In this document: positions 1 to 11,351 of the stretch, one piece after another
Numbering within the stretch: the stretch's first letter is position 1
Layout: every line of letters starts with the position of its first letter
Origin: Patellaria atrata CBS 101060
Lineage: Eukaryota; Ascomycota; Dothideomycetes; Patellariales; Patellariaceae
Length of the DNA: 64,000 nucleotides
Assembly: GCA_010093705.1 (NCBI GenBank)
Contig: MU006092.1
Location: 502,623-566,622, forward strand
Reading direction: 5' to 3'
The notes under the pieces: model-generated
What the model saw: the letters and a program-made list of their open reading frames with translations, nothing else
Database searches by the model: none
What the model was told of the DNA's origin: nothing
Program-made: the position numbers and the translations under genes

Positions 1-473
1 GCCTATTTCAAGTTAACTAAGCCCCAATGTATTTCATACCTCACATACCTTGACATTGGTCTCGAGGTAGTACCTTCCAGCGAGTGTTGATGACATGGTC
101 CAGGACCTGCAGGCCGAGGTCTATGAATCGTTAGTATAATCCGATTTGATGCTTTTTGCAGCGTGTTGGTACACACATTTCGTCTCCTCAATCTGAGAGT
201 CCTGTAGAATCTTGTCAACCATAAGCCAGGCATCTGGGTTCTCTTTGAACTATCGTCTACGTTAGTCGGGCGTCTGGTTGTTGCGATGCTATGAAAATAG
301 GGCGGCTGGAAGTACCTGGTTTAGCGTTGCCTGAGCTTGCTTTTGCTGGAAGAGAAATGAAGTTAGTTACTGTCCTAGGGAAATGATCTTGCTCTCTCGA
401 TACTTACTGTATCACCTCTCGCTCCATAGAAAGCGCGGACTGTGGCGTCCAGCTCTTCGATTGTAAGAGACAT
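1..473 (-). CDS. crm1: Exportin-1 (CRM1/XPO1), N-terminal part, runs off the window
   Basis: Nuclear export receptor that carries leucine-rich-NES cargo through nuclear pores with Ran-GTP. Only the first exons are present, on the minus strand: 473-408, 345-316, 249-177, 120-49 and the first two bases of the next exon at 2-1. Joined in frame they begin MSLTIEELDATVRAFYGARG and continue through NPDAWLMVDKIL and LGLQVLDHVINTRWKVLPRD, the importin-beta-type N-terminal repeat of fungal CRM1. The start ATG opens exon 1, which ends with a canonical GTAAGT donor; all four introns are GT-AG. Four introns within about 80 codons is dense even for this window. I am confident of the identity; the rest of the gene lies to the left. 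Confidence 0.93.
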
Positions 474-1678
474 CCTGGAGGGATGGACCTTCAAGTAAGC
501 TTGTTCCCCAATCGAAAATAGTGAGCGGGCGCGTTCTAATAAAAATTATGCTTTATGCCGCGTAGTAAGAGAGATAGAAGTCCGAAGTTTGCAAGCGTTG
601 AACTGAGAATTAATTTGATGGTGGTTAACAGAGCGCGAGGTGGATTAGGTTGATAGTGGGGCACGCGAAGGCTTGGTAAGGCAACTGAATGTAGACCTGA
701 GTTAGGTGTCGATCGAAGAGCCGCACGCCCAAGATACAGGTAATCGCCGAGGGAGAAAACAAGTAGCGAACAGAAGTTCTTTACCGAACACAAGAGAAAG
801 ACGTGTGAGAAGCTTCGGTGGTGAAGAAACTGACGATACGGCTTGGTTTAGCCGTGTGACGCTTGAGTTTCCCGGCGGGTGGCTGGTAAACCGTTTTTTG
901 CCTACCTGGAAGTAAAGCCAAGTGGAGGGTCTACGTGGTAAATATTGCCTTGATCCTTTCAGAGAGTTCCTTCGATTGATTAGGCAACACTGTGTTGTTT
1001 TACTACGATATGTCTATCATAAGATTGTTGTTAGACAAATCATTCCCGACGCAATCTGCACTGTGCCGGAACCTTTGGACGCCGCCCTTCCGAATTAGGT
1101 TTGCCGAAGCTTCCCGAAGATCTCACATCCTGATCGGGCCGCAGAGAAGACTGCAAGGCAGAGCATATCCCTTTCCTTGTCACGATGAGTAATTGCACTT
1201 TTATCATACTCCTTACAGATAATACACCATATCAACTGGGCTGTCTTCACTAGGTGGGATCCTAGCTAGTTACAGCACAGCAATAGAGCTCTCTATTTTA
1301 AGCGTATTTATAGTATGGCAAGAGACAATAAGAATACATTCTTGTTAGCATCATGTAACGAGAATATCACTACCTGACCACAATATTTCCAATAATATTG
1401 TAACAATTTTGAATTGGTTGAAGATGTATCAGGACCCATAACACTAGCGACTTATTTCCATGGTTGCATTATCAGTGTAGGGATAAGGGTCATGTACCAC
1501 TCTCAATCCATTGGGGTCAAATATAACCGTCACTCTTGCTGAAAAGTACGAACGCTGTTTGTTTTCTTCAGCTCGATTTCAATATCATATCTACCCTCTT
1601 TCAAGGGTGGCTTATTGCGTATATTTTACCAATCTCTAACTATCTATAGCAAATCAGCATATTTTCCTCCCTTTAGTT
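474..1678. other. Intergenic region between crm1 and permease
   Basis: About 1.2 kb between divergently transcribed genes, so it should hold both promoters. The open frames at 706-915 and 992-1192 have no recognisable protein character. From about 1200 onward the sequence is AT-rich. I see no RNA gene or repeat. Confidence 0.6.
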
Positions 1679-4101
1679 ATGGAGAAGAATAACGCCCATA
1701 CTCCGATAGGGATAGCACAAGCTGGAAACCAATCCAATACTCAACTTGGTGAACCAAATGTCAGTTCTAGGACGTTATACACCAGAGATGAGTATCACCT
1801 CGCAACATTGGGCTACAGACAAGGTAGAATGTAAAATCCTTAATACAATGAGTTTGAATTGATCTTCCATCCTAGTTTTCTTTCGGAAGCTTGGCCTTTT
1901 CGAGAATTGGGCGGCAACCTTTGCTGTATGCATCCGTTCAATCCGTGATATTTCCATACTGATACCGCCAAGGGCATGAACTTTGTCTCTGGAATCCCCG
2001 TTCTTTTTGCATTTGCTATGTATACAGCAGGTCCTGCGGCTGCTTTCTCAAATTGGACCATGGTTGGTGGTCTTGCTTGCTTTGTCGCTTTCGCCATGGC
2101 CGAAATAGCAGCAGCTCTTCCAACAGCTGGTGGTATTTACTACTGGAGCTATCGTCTTGGAGGTCCTCGATGGGGCCCCTTTTTGAGTTGGATGACTGCA
2201 GTAGGTCTATCCACATTCGCCAACCGTCCGGTCCTGCAGACAGCAATCAAAAGCTTCTGATTCCTGAGCTAACGCGAGATGTAGTGGTGGAACTGGGCAG
2301 GATGGGTAACGTGAGTATGGATCCTCTCTGTTCATAAATCACGTAAAATAGTCTAATGTGCGTAGAATCGTTCCGGGAGTACAACAGGGAGCGACGAACT
2401 TCCTAATATCTGCGCTGGAGATCAAATATCCAAACGCGGACGTTCTAAAGAAGGGGTGGTTCGTCTGGATATTGACTTCTTTAGGAATGGTCCTTACTAT
2501 GGTTCCTAATATACAGAGTCAACGTGCCATGTAAGCGATTGGGAATATAGAGATATCCATCTTGTCCTAATATTATGTATAGACAAATTTTCTTTCGGGT
2601 CGCAATATTCATATTCTTTGCGCTTCTAATGACCTTTTGGATATGCTTCCCAATCAAGGTAACCCCAAAATTCCCTAGAATATCGTAGTATGCCCTAAGA
2701 GAACCATTATTAGGCATCTGGCAGATTTCAAACAACAGCCAACGTCTTTGACCAAACATATAACGGAATAAATCTTGGCGAAGAGAAGCAGGCTTCGGAC
2801 GCATATAGTTGGGTTATATCGGTATTATTTGTATGTTTATGTCTTATCTCTTCCCTTGACATATCTTCACTTGTCCAGATTGGCACTCGTCGGTTAGTCT
2901 AAGGTACGTTTGCTATACATCCAAATTATACCATTCGGGGGAATGATAGTTCTGCGGAGGCAAGAGATCTCATCGCTCGTACAGTTTTTAGTCGTTCGTA
3001 CCGCTTGCAGTCGCTCTTACAACGCAGTCGTCCGTACAGCTTGCAGGCTCGTACAAAATGCAGTAGTTCCTACCTTACAATAAACTTGGGGGGATTTTGT
3101 AAGCGCCACCGTAGAGTAAACCAGGAGTGTGACGACAAGGAAGAGCGGCCTTCCAAATTACGTATATCGACAGTGACTGACAATTTTTTATCGATTGTAG
3201 GGTGCATGGTGTTTCTACGGGTTCGACGCTTCCGTTCATCTGGCCGAAGAGACTCAAGACGCTTCCGAAGTCGTGGCCAAAGGGATGTGGATGTCAACAG
3301 TCTCCGCATGGCTTCTCTCGGTACCAACTCTGATCATGATTCTCTTCTGTATGCAAGACTTCGAGGGTATAATTAACGGTACATACCCCTGCCCCTTCCC
3401 TTTCATAAAATATCACAGTCTCTTAACTGATCCTAGCTCATTACACCAACAACTGGGCGGAATATCTTATCCAGTTAGTTGGTGAGGACGGCGCCGTTGC
3501 CCTTCTCGTTATGCTCTGGATCGACTCTACCTGCGCCGCCGCAACTACTTTCATGTCTGCACAACGCGTTACGTACGCCATCAGCAGAGACAATGTACTA
3601 CCGGGATCCAAGTACTTCAAAATCGTATCCCAAAAGAACCACATGCCGATAAATGCGGCGTTTCTAGTTTTCGGGATTTCGGTAATCATTTGTACGGCTG
3701 TTATTGGATCGACTGTAGCATTCTCTGCGATTACAGCCACAGCAACCATTGCGACTAACTTCAGCTATCTCTTTCCTATAGTTGCTCGCCACACAGTCGG
3801 AAAAAAGCGGTTTAAGCCGGCGAAATGGAATTTGGGACGGGCGAGTCCATATATTGCAGCCATTGCGTCGATGTGGATCTGTTTCCAGGTGGGCGTGCTC
3901 CTACTACCACAACTGTATCCTGTTACGGGGAAGACGCTGAATTACGCTCCTGTTATGATTGGAGGTGTCACGTTGATTAGCGTTGTAGGATGGTGGTTAC
4001 CCTTTGAGAAGGGAGGAAGATACTGGTTCAAAGGACCACAGAGGACTATTTCGAAGGAAGAAGTAGAAAATGGTAGAATGATGGACGAGGATGAAGATTA
4101 A
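1679..4101 (+). CDS. APC-superfamily permease, GABA/choline/amino-acid type
   Basis: Plasma-membrane (or vacuolar) transporter of amino acids, GABA or choline. Nine exons: 1679-1823, 1876-1925, 1973-2200, 2285-2310, 2366-2530, 2583-2658, 2714-2830, 3201-3378, 3437-4101. They total 1650 nt, a clean 549-residue frame, normal for the family. Visible landmarks are the N-terminal TM1 block MNFVSGIPVLFAFAMYTAGP, then AEIAAALPTAGGIYYWSYRL, the IVPGVQQGATNF loop, the helix FYGFDASVHLAEET and the substrate-path helix STCAAATTFMSAQRVTYAISR. About twelve hydrophobic segments can be counted. Exon 4 is only 26 nt. Intron 7 (2831-3200) is 370 nt against 47-84 nt for the others and contains a minisatellite. 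The exact substrate cannot be read from sequence. Confidence 0.93.
2973..3073 (+). repeat. Degenerate minisatellite inside permease intron 7
   Basis: About five to six imperfect copies of a 17-19 nt unit close to CAGTCGTYCGTACAGCTTG stand head to tail. They account for part of the unusual length of the host intron. A related, longer and more decayed array lies at about 14.45-15.06 kb. Confidence 0.7.
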
Positions 4102-4264
4102 GACGACGGCGTACGGAAGGAAAGGAGCTTCATAAGGAAGTAGTCTCCTATTGTACAATGATAATACATATATTTTAATAAATCGAGTCAGCGTGTCTCC
4201 AACTCCTTGCAATGCCATTTGAATTACCAACCACATATTCTTGAACCTTGAAGAGTCAGGAATG

Positions 4265-5282
4265 TTATACAGTAGCAGGTTGAGCAGTTTCGACTACTGG
4301 AGGAACCGTTATTTCAGGCCATGGTTTCTTCAGAGCGTCCTGGATTTTCACGATGCAGCCCTTCGGGCCACTCACCGCTCCTACAATTTTGTTAGTACTT
4401 CCCATCCCTTGTGGTCCACAGATAATAGCCCACCGTTTACTACTACGAGTCCATTGGGCTCATCCACCTTCAGAACCTTCAGGTTCTGAATCGTAACTCG
4501 CTTGTTACCCATTCTACCAGCCATCTTCTTTCCCGGCAACACTCTGGATCCGCTACCCTGAGAAGCCCCCGCAGAACCCATTGCCCGATGTGTGAGTGAA
4601 TTACCGTGTGAAGCAGGTTGACCACTAAAGCCCCATCGTTTCATGCCCTATCCCGAACATTGTCAGCATGACTTAATCCTTCCACCATATCCCACAATTA
4701 ACCAGCACTTACACCTGCAAATCCCATCCCTCTACTATTTGATCTCGTATCCACGAACTGTCCTTCCTTAAACCATCCAGCTGTTATAGTCTCCCCAACT
4801 CCCAGCAGTCCCTCTTTTCCCTTCACCCTGAATTCTGCAACGAATCTCTTCGGGCTCACATTTGCCTCGGTAAAGTGACCTAGTAAAGGTCTCGTTACAT
4901 TACTTGGATTCTTAGATCCAGCGCCCACCTGTACAGCAAAATAGCCATGCTTTTTCACAGTTTTATGCGCTACAACCTGTACTCTATCAAGCTGCAAGAC
5001 CGTGCAAGGTACCCGTTTTGCTGTCACTGGGTCGTATAAAGCGGTCATTCCAACCTTAGTAGCGAGTGCACCTGTTCGAGGAGGAATGGTGAATTCTTTA
5101 CGCTTCAATGCCGCTTCTGGTGTAGAAGAGAGAATGGGCAGGTCCTTTCCCGAGTTAAAGCGGTTGAAACGGGGAGGGTATATCGATTTAATGCCGCGCT
5201 TCGATTGTCTCGGTCCAATTGGACGCGGGAGGAGGAGTCGGGGAGTATGCGCGTCCCATGGCGAAGGTATTCGGGGCGGCAT
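4265..5282 (-). CDS. mrpl9: Mitochondrial large-subunit ribosomal protein uL3m
   Basis: Component of the mitochondrial 54S ribosomal subunit near the peptidyl-transferase centre. Three exons on the minus strand, 5282-4713, 4647-4434 and 4380-4265, total 900 nt for 299 residues, typical of yeast MRPL9 orthologues. The L3 signatures are plain: [15 protein letters not shown] near residue 70, then [19 protein letters not shown] across the first splice junction, SHRAMGS-like [11 protein letters not shown], and [19 protein letters not shown]. The basic N-terminus with [16 protein letters not shown] fits a mitochondrial presequence. The gene converges on the permease, whose stop lies 163 nt away, so the two 3' UTRs must be short or overlapping. 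Confidence 0.95.
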
Positions 5283-6354
5283 TGTTGATATCTTGGATGA
5301 AATGGAAATTTACCTCCCAGTTCGATAAGTTACAGCTTCGGGAGAGATGATCTCTTGAAACCGGGGTTTCGCCGTGCACAAAACGTGGGTGCCTCCATAT
5401 GGCTAGCTCAAATATCCCGTGACTGGTTAATTTAGCTTCGACTCATTAGCTCAAGAGCTCCCGTCCTCTTACCTCACCTCTCCCGTCACCTCTCCCATCC
5501 AACCGACCTCCATACACCCCTAAAATCTCACGGCTTTCTCCTCTTTTCGAAACGTCTATATCACGTCCTGACTTCATATCATTATATAAACAATTTGTAA
5601 ATAACCGTAAATTTAACTCTAATATGTTATTGCTGATCCAATCGCAACCTCCTCCGCAGGCCAGACGTTCATCTAATATTTACAAGGCCGGTAACAGATC
5701 CTTTGGGGTATTTCCGGCTGAAGTAATATTTGCTCTTCTTTGCTACGATTTCGAATACCGACGTATCCGCGATTTTACCAACCCTCCAGCTCTTTGGAAG
5801 CTTAAATTTTACCAAGCAATGTCATATAGTCGAACCTGGATACAACGATAGGCGTTGAGGTATCCCATAAGCTACTTCCTATATAAAAATCTGTCCTCCC
5901 TATACGGGTTTTGGTGGGGTACGTCTTACGATATCCTAGAATAGGAATTCAGGTTAGCGTTAATGCCCTACAAAAAAAGGGCTTATGCATCAATTCTATG
6001 GTTATTCCGGTGTTGTCGCTATATCTGTGTAATCTTGTATCCGGGTTCGACCGTACTTATAAATCTTCAAGAAGCTCAATTGATATTGTAGCTCCAGGAA
6101 CGTATGCGGGGTTACAGGGGAGCTGTTTATGAGCAGCCCCTGGATCAACGTCCCCCTTGCTTCAGGAGGACGGCAAATGCATGAGAAGTACCTGAATGAC
6201 ATATGATTTTGCTAAGATTCATAGATCTGGTAACGTTCTAGAGTGGTGCCTGTCACCGTAAGTTAAATGTTTTAAATTATTCCGTGTTCTTTTATATGTT
6301 AGTAGGTCTCGCTCTTTTCTCTCTGTCGTCACGGTCAATTCAGAAGGACTCATC
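5283..6354. other. Intergenic region with a foldback repeat
   Basis: About 1.07 kb shared by the mrpl9 promoter on the left and the GMC oxidoreductase promoter on the right. Apart from the inverted repeat listed separately, I see no gene: the frames at 5624-5851, 5911-6132 and 6002-6202 lack protein character. Confidence 0.55.
5825..6056. repeat. MITE-like inverted repeat (foldback element)
   Basis: The right arm at about 6033-6056 carries TTGTATCCGGGTTCGACCGTA. The left arm at about 5825-5850 is its reverse complement with roughly three mismatches. Weaker complementarity continues inward for about 25 nt more, and the arms enclose about 185 nt. The layout resembles a small non-autonomous DNA element. 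I could not establish a target-site duplication or a second copy in the window. It could also be an RNA-level hairpin or a chance foldback. Confidence 0.4.
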
Positions 6355-8372
6355 ATGCCTGCTTTTTCAAGTCTCCGTCATATCTTTCGTTTCGCTCTTC
6401 TCTCTCTCATTGTCGTACCGTCAGCTGCGTCACAATGGGCAAACAATACGTATGATTATATCGTCGTCGGGTCAGGCCCTGGCGGAGGCCCCCTTGCGGC
6501 AAAAGTTGCGGAGAAAGGCTACTCAGTTCTTCTCATTGAAGCTGGGGACGATCAGGAGAATAACCTCAATGAACTTGTCGCGGCTTGGGGCGGCAATGCG
6601 TCCAATGACCCCAAAATGCGCTGGGACTTCTTTGTGAAGTATCACTCAGATCCTGCTATTAGCAATCAGTATGAACATATGACATGGCGAACTAGAGAGG
6701 GCAAGTTTTATGTCGGCCTCAATCCGCCCGCAGGTGCAGAACAATTGGGCGTTTACTATCCTCGCGCGGGTACTCTAGGTGGATGCGCTACACACAACGC
6801 CATTGCCTCAGCCCTGGGAAGCAACCGTAACTGGGACTATATTGCGGAAGTGACTGGTGATAATTCCTGGAGGTAAGACATATACACCAGAATCTTAAAA
6901 TTTAGAGCATATGCTAATGTCACGCGCATAGCCATGAAAATATGACGAAGTACTTTATGCGCTTAGAGAATAACCACTACTTACCAAAGAATACCAGTGG
7001 ACATGGCTTCAATGGATACCTCGATATCAGTTTACCTGATCCTGAACTGCTTGCCAATCAAACAGGTTTCCAGGATATGCTCAGGGCTGTGGCCAAGGTC
7101 ACAGGGCAGAATCCCGATGATATTCACAACCTTGTCCGACGCGACATCAACAACGATGCTCCTGATCACGACCAACAGACCGGCATATTCAGCTTCCCAG
7201 GCCATATGACCCCAGATGGCAGACGTGTAACTTCTGCGAACCCTATTCGTACTATAGCCCGCGCTATGGACGGTAATGGTCAGAAAAAGTACAAGCTCTC
7301 TGTACAGCTCAACTCTCTTGCGACTAGAGTCCTCTTTAGTAATTCCACCACAGGAACCAGGCCCCGTGCTATTGGTGTAGAGTTCCTTGAGGGCCAGAGC
7401 ATGTACGCTGCAGATCCTCGCTATTCTGCAAACAAGACAGGCACCCTTCGAAGTGCCTATGCTAGCAAAGAAGTTATCATCTCCGGTGGCACGTTCAACA
7501 GCCCTCAGATTCTCAAACTTAGCGGTGTCGGTCCAGCAGCCGAGCTTAAGAAATTCAACATTCCCGTCGTCGTCGATCTACCCGGTGTAGGCACTAACAT
7601 GCAAGATAACTACGAAATTGGCCACATCGCTGTTGCCTCCTCCAACTTTGCCAGTGTTGCTCCACTTTGCACATACGGTGCTCCCGGAGACCCTTGTCTC
7701 GAGATGTGGCAGCACGAAGGAAAGGGACCCTATGCCTCAGGTCCCGCAGACTCTGTCATGTACAAGACTAGCAACGCCGCTTTCGATGAGCGCGATCTTT
7801 TCATGTGGACCACACCCGGTGCATTCCGAGGTTTCTGGCCCGCGGAGAACGTCAACGATCCACGTGATTTTGCTCTCCCACCGACAACATGGGACTTCTC
7901 CATGGCGAAGATCAACCCAACCTCCCGCGCCGGTACCGTCAATCTACGCTCCGCAAACCCACGTGATGTTCCCGATATCAATTTCCGCTTCTTCGAGGAT
8001 GGTGGCGAGGCTGATCTCGCCGCCATGGAGGAGGGTTTGTTGTTCGCCCGGAAGGCCTTCGGCGCGGCTGGTGCTCCTTATGCTCCTTGGACTGAGGTTG
8101 CGCCATGCAATGGTACAACGGAATGTGATATTAAACATCATATCAGAACACAGGCATGGTCACATCACGCCACTAGCTCCTGCTCGATTGGCGGCGATGA
8201 TGATCCCATGGCCGTGTTAGATTCAAGATTCAGGGTCCGTGGGACCATGGGCTTGAGAGTCGTCGACGCGAGTGCATTCCCAAGAATTCCCGGAGCGTTC
8301 CCGGTTCTGCCGACCTTCATCCTCAGCGAGAAGGCTACTGAGGCCGTGTTGGAGGATGCAGCGGCTTTGTAG
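6355..8372 (+). CDS. Secreted GMC-family FAD oxidoreductase
   Basis: Glucose-methanol-choline flavoenzyme; oxidises an alcohol or sugar and passes electrons to oxygen or another acceptor, here outside the cell. Two exons, 6355-6872 and 6932-8372, give 652 residues, a normal length. A 25-residue hydrophobic signal peptide ending at SAASQ precedes the FAD-binding motif YIVVGSGPGGGPLAAKVA (residues 35-52), followed by LIEAGDD and the GMC signature region YYPRAGTLGGCATHNA. GMC signature 2 lies in GGTFNSPQILKLSGVGPA. The C-terminal catalytic region reads WSHHATSSCSIG and PRIPGAFPVLPTFILSEKA. The first His is kept; the second catalytic site follows the FPVL variant I recall from many ascomycete homologues rather than the textbook N-P form. 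Substrate unknown. A secreted lactonase-like propeller gene lies 1.2 kb downstream on the same strand. Confidence 0.94.
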
Positions 8373-9604
8373 TGAGTCGAATACTAGTAAGATGGGAAAG
8401 AAAGGGGTGAACTGTTGACGCTTGGTGGAGATAAATATACATAGCAAGAAGGTTAAGGATAAAAGCGGAAATGATCACTTGGACTTTTTTATAATAGGAC
8501 TTAGAAGCATCTGTAGACGCTCCATCGACCTCGTTGTTAGGGATATAAAGGTACATATCAGAATAGTTGAGACTAAGGGTTTTTGTGAATTCACATTTTC
8601 TCGCGTTCATTGCCTCGTCAACTAGCCGGAAGCGGTAGATCATACCTAATGTCATTCAGATGGTATTCAAAAAGTTAATACAATGAACAGGATAGCTCTA
8701 CTGCGTAGAGCAAAGATGGATTTCCTTATGAAACATAGTTATAGACCAAAAAAAAAAAGATTTTAAATAAAATATGAATCATAATTAGATACTTATGAGT
8801 AAACGCTCTACAGAGTGATGGGAGGTTGGAATGACTTCACAAGTGGCCGAAGGAGGTGAGGACGGGAAAGGATGCTTGGTCCGAGCTTCGGAACCTTCCC
8901 GTCTTCAACTATCACTTCATTTTTCTTTCCTCCTGACATGTCGAGACACCGCAGCAGGTATCTACATTTTATCTCAAGTGACTACTTTAGAAGACCATCT
9001 TACGAGTCGCTTTCAAAGCCGTGATTCCCGCATCATATGCAATACGTGCAAGCACTGCGTGGCTAACGGAGCCAAATAACCACCCCAAGCAGACAGTCAT
9101 CTTTTAGTTCTACTCACCCAACAAACAGTAATCAGTATGCATATGCAGACGACAACTGGCGGGAGGACACTATTTTATTTCAGTGACTCGAGAGAATTTT
9201 TAATATGACGAATTACTATTGGGTGTCTACACCTCATTAACAATTACTGGATATGGTGAATATTACCCAGTTTGATAGTTTGCTTATTCCTGCTAAACGG
9301 GGGGTATGATCCTACTACAATACATACTTCACCGAAGGTTACTAGGATTCAAGGTTGAGTTGAAGAGGAGGCTGACAAGTTATCGCACCATATGAGCCAG
9401 GGAGCCAATTTTGCGACGATAATGTCGAACTGAAAGGCACACAGGCATACTGTTGTTGGAACTAATTACTTTCAGGGACGCTGTGTTGCTACCTTAGTTA
9501 CTTGTCTGTTCACCTATAAAGGTAAGTATGCAGTCAATCTCTTTGAGTCCTGCACTTCAGGTCTCTGCTCTTCCAGTCGTTCCGGGAAATATTTAATCTC
9601 CAGA
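8373..9604. other. Intergenic region downstream of GMC oxidoreductase
   Basis: About 1.2 kb with an A-rich tract near 8750-8775. A TATA-like CCTATAAAGG stands near 9513, about 90 nt before the next ATG, and fits a promoter. The small frames at 8422-8655 and 8831-9079 look random. Confidence 0.55.
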
Positions 9605-10591
9605 ATGTTGTTCGATATACCCTTTCCCAAAGCTTTGACCACCCTGTTATATCTTCTCATCTTCTTACCTAGAATTTCTGGCATAGCTCTTCCATATTCT
9701 AGAGCTGGGAAGCCTGCAATCTCCCCTATCTACGAGTTCCCTAACGGCACCTGGGTCGAGAATATCGCCGTGCGTTCCAATGGAAATCTCCTCGTCAGCC
9801 TCATTAGCACACCGGAACTATGGGAAATCGATCCCTTCGGTCCCGATCGGCCCAAACTTCTACACGAGTTTCCCGAACGCCATGGACTTTTTGGGATCAT
9901 CGAACTCTCACCAGACATATTTGCTGTCATCACCGGCGTATTCGACCTATCTGACGTTTCATATACCCCAGGGAGTTCCGCCGTGTGGAAAGTCGTTATC
10001 AAACACGGGAAGAAAGTTTCGGTAGAGAAAATCACGGATGTGCCGGAAGCCGGCTTACTTAACGGAATGACTTTAGTTTTGAAAAATCCGCCTACTGTTC
10101 TGATGTCCGACTCAGATCTAGGAAGCATCTGGCGTCTAAACACCGAAACGAAGGAATATGCTCAAGTATTGAGCGATGAAACCATGACATGGCCTCCGGA
10201 TGTACCGTCTCCCATCGGTATCAATGGCGTCCGCAAGCTTAATGATTATGTTTACTATGTAAATTTTGTCAAAGGACTGTTTTGTCGCGTCAAAGTACGC
10301 AAAGACGGTACCGCAAAGGGCCCTTATGAGGTGATCACAGATGAACTCTCATTTCCGGATGATTTCGCTCTGATGCAGGATGGTACGGCGTACATTGCTG
10401 GGAATCCGAGTAACTCGGTCTTTCGAGTGACTCCTGGAGGAGAAGTTACTACTATAGCGGGAGGTGCCAATTCGACACTGTTCGCCAGTACAACATCAGC
10501 AGCTTTCGGTCGTACACGCAAAGATCGCGGGACTTTATATGCCGTCACCGGTGAGGGTAACGTTATCGGACTGGAGGTTAAGCGATTGTAG
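9605..10591 (+). CDS. Secreted SMP-30/gluconolactonase-like beta-propeller protein
   Basis: Single-exon gene for 328 residues with a clear N-terminal signal peptide (hydrophobic core TLLYLLIFLPRISGIALP). The rest is a series of about six blade-like repeats, for example NLLVSLISTPELWEIDP, GLLNGMTLV..TVLMSDSDLGSIWRL, GINGVRKLNDYVYYVNF, FPDDFALMQDGTAYIAG and RGTLYAVTGEGNVIGLEV, the pattern of SMP-30/gluconolactonase-type propellers. Family members hydrolyse lactones or act as strictosidine-synthase-like propellers. The acidic metal ligands cannot be assigned safely by eye. The gene follows the secreted GMC oxidoreductase, which could produce a lactone substrate. The fold is well supported; the reaction is inference. 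Confidence 0.85.
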   Translation: MLFDIPFPKALTTLLYLLIFLPRISGIALPYSRAGKPAISPIYEFPNGTWVENIAVRSNGNLLVSLISTPELWEIDPFGPDRPKLLHEFPERHGLFGIIELSPDIFAVITGVFDLSDVSYTPGSSAVWKVVIKHGKKVSVEKITDVPEAGLLNGMTLVLKNPPTVLMSDSDLGSIWRLNTETKEYAQVLSDETMTWPPDVPSPIGINGVRKLNDYVYYVNFVKGLFCRVKVRKDGTAKGPYEVITDELSFPDDFALMQDGTAYIAGNPSNSVFRVTPGGEVTTIAGGANSTLFASTTSAAFGRTRKDRGTLYAVTGEGNVIGLEVKRL

Positions 10592-11351
10592 TACAGATAT
10601 GAGTACCTTATCCCGCTTGTCGTGGATGTATATTGTACTGTAGACGAATTGTAGACTGTAGTTAGAATAGATCTACCGCGCAAACATGTACATAAGTACT
10701 TTACCTTGTACTTGTATCAACCTAAGTGCCATATATCCCCTGTGCCTGACAAAGTGGCGGCGCGGGGTGCTGCCCTGGCGATCGTATTGATAGACCAATC
10801 ACACTTACCGGAAGTAGAGAAATTTATAGAACTGTAAGGACCCGAAATGGTGGCGTAGTTCTATTTGTCAAGTTAGCAAACAAGCCTCCCCAGACAATAC
10901 ACCGAAGAAGAGACGATAAAAGATATTTATACTTCTATTAGAATCAATAACTGATTCTCTTATTACTGTAGAAATAGTTCAAGGTGAGAGCGAGGTCGGC
11001 AAGAATGACTCCTTCCGTGATTTATCAGTGCAGACGTTCTGGACGTGGAAATGCTGACCATATACGGCCTCTGATTGGCCGGAAGATGAACCGATACGGC
11101 ACCTCGGTGGGTCAAAGGCCTTCAAAAACTTCCACATGGCGAAAGCCGCATCCCGGATTACCTACTCACTCCCTTCAACAACAGTATCACCTCACCACCG
11201 GACTTCTTCCTCCCTTTAAACCAATTTTCCCAATTCTCATCTACATCTCTCTCATCTCAATTACAATCCTTTCTCAAGTAGGAATTCCATCTCTCGCGAG
11301 TCTGATCAGGAGCGCAACAACTGCCGATACACCTTATCTCCCACCCGTAAA
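10592..11351. other. Intergenic region and ccp1 promoter
   Basis: About 760 nt upstream of cytochrome c peroxidase. It contains CCAAT at about 10795 and ATTGG at 11074-11078, and a pyrimidine-rich 5'-UTR-like stretch at about 11180-11340. No gene is supported. The frame at 10984-11529 overlaps the ccp1 start in another frame. Confidence 0.55.
11074..11078 (-). promoter_or_regulatory. Inverted CCAAT box upstream of ccp1
   Basis: ATTGG on the plus strand, about 275 nt before the cytochrome c peroxidase ATG. In fungi CCAAT boxes bind the HAP/CBC complex, which controls respiratory and haem-protein genes, so the placement makes sense. A five-base match is weak on its own. Confidence 0.3.

Noticed and set aside
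2831-3200. Permease as a pseudogene interrupted by an insertion
   Set aside because: GTATGT donor and ATTGTAG acceptor flank the extra sequence, and the joined protein matches the family without loss, so a long intron is the simpler reading.
7618-8220. 200-codon second frame inside the GMC oxidoreductase
   Set aside because: Overlaps a fully conserved family region in another frame.
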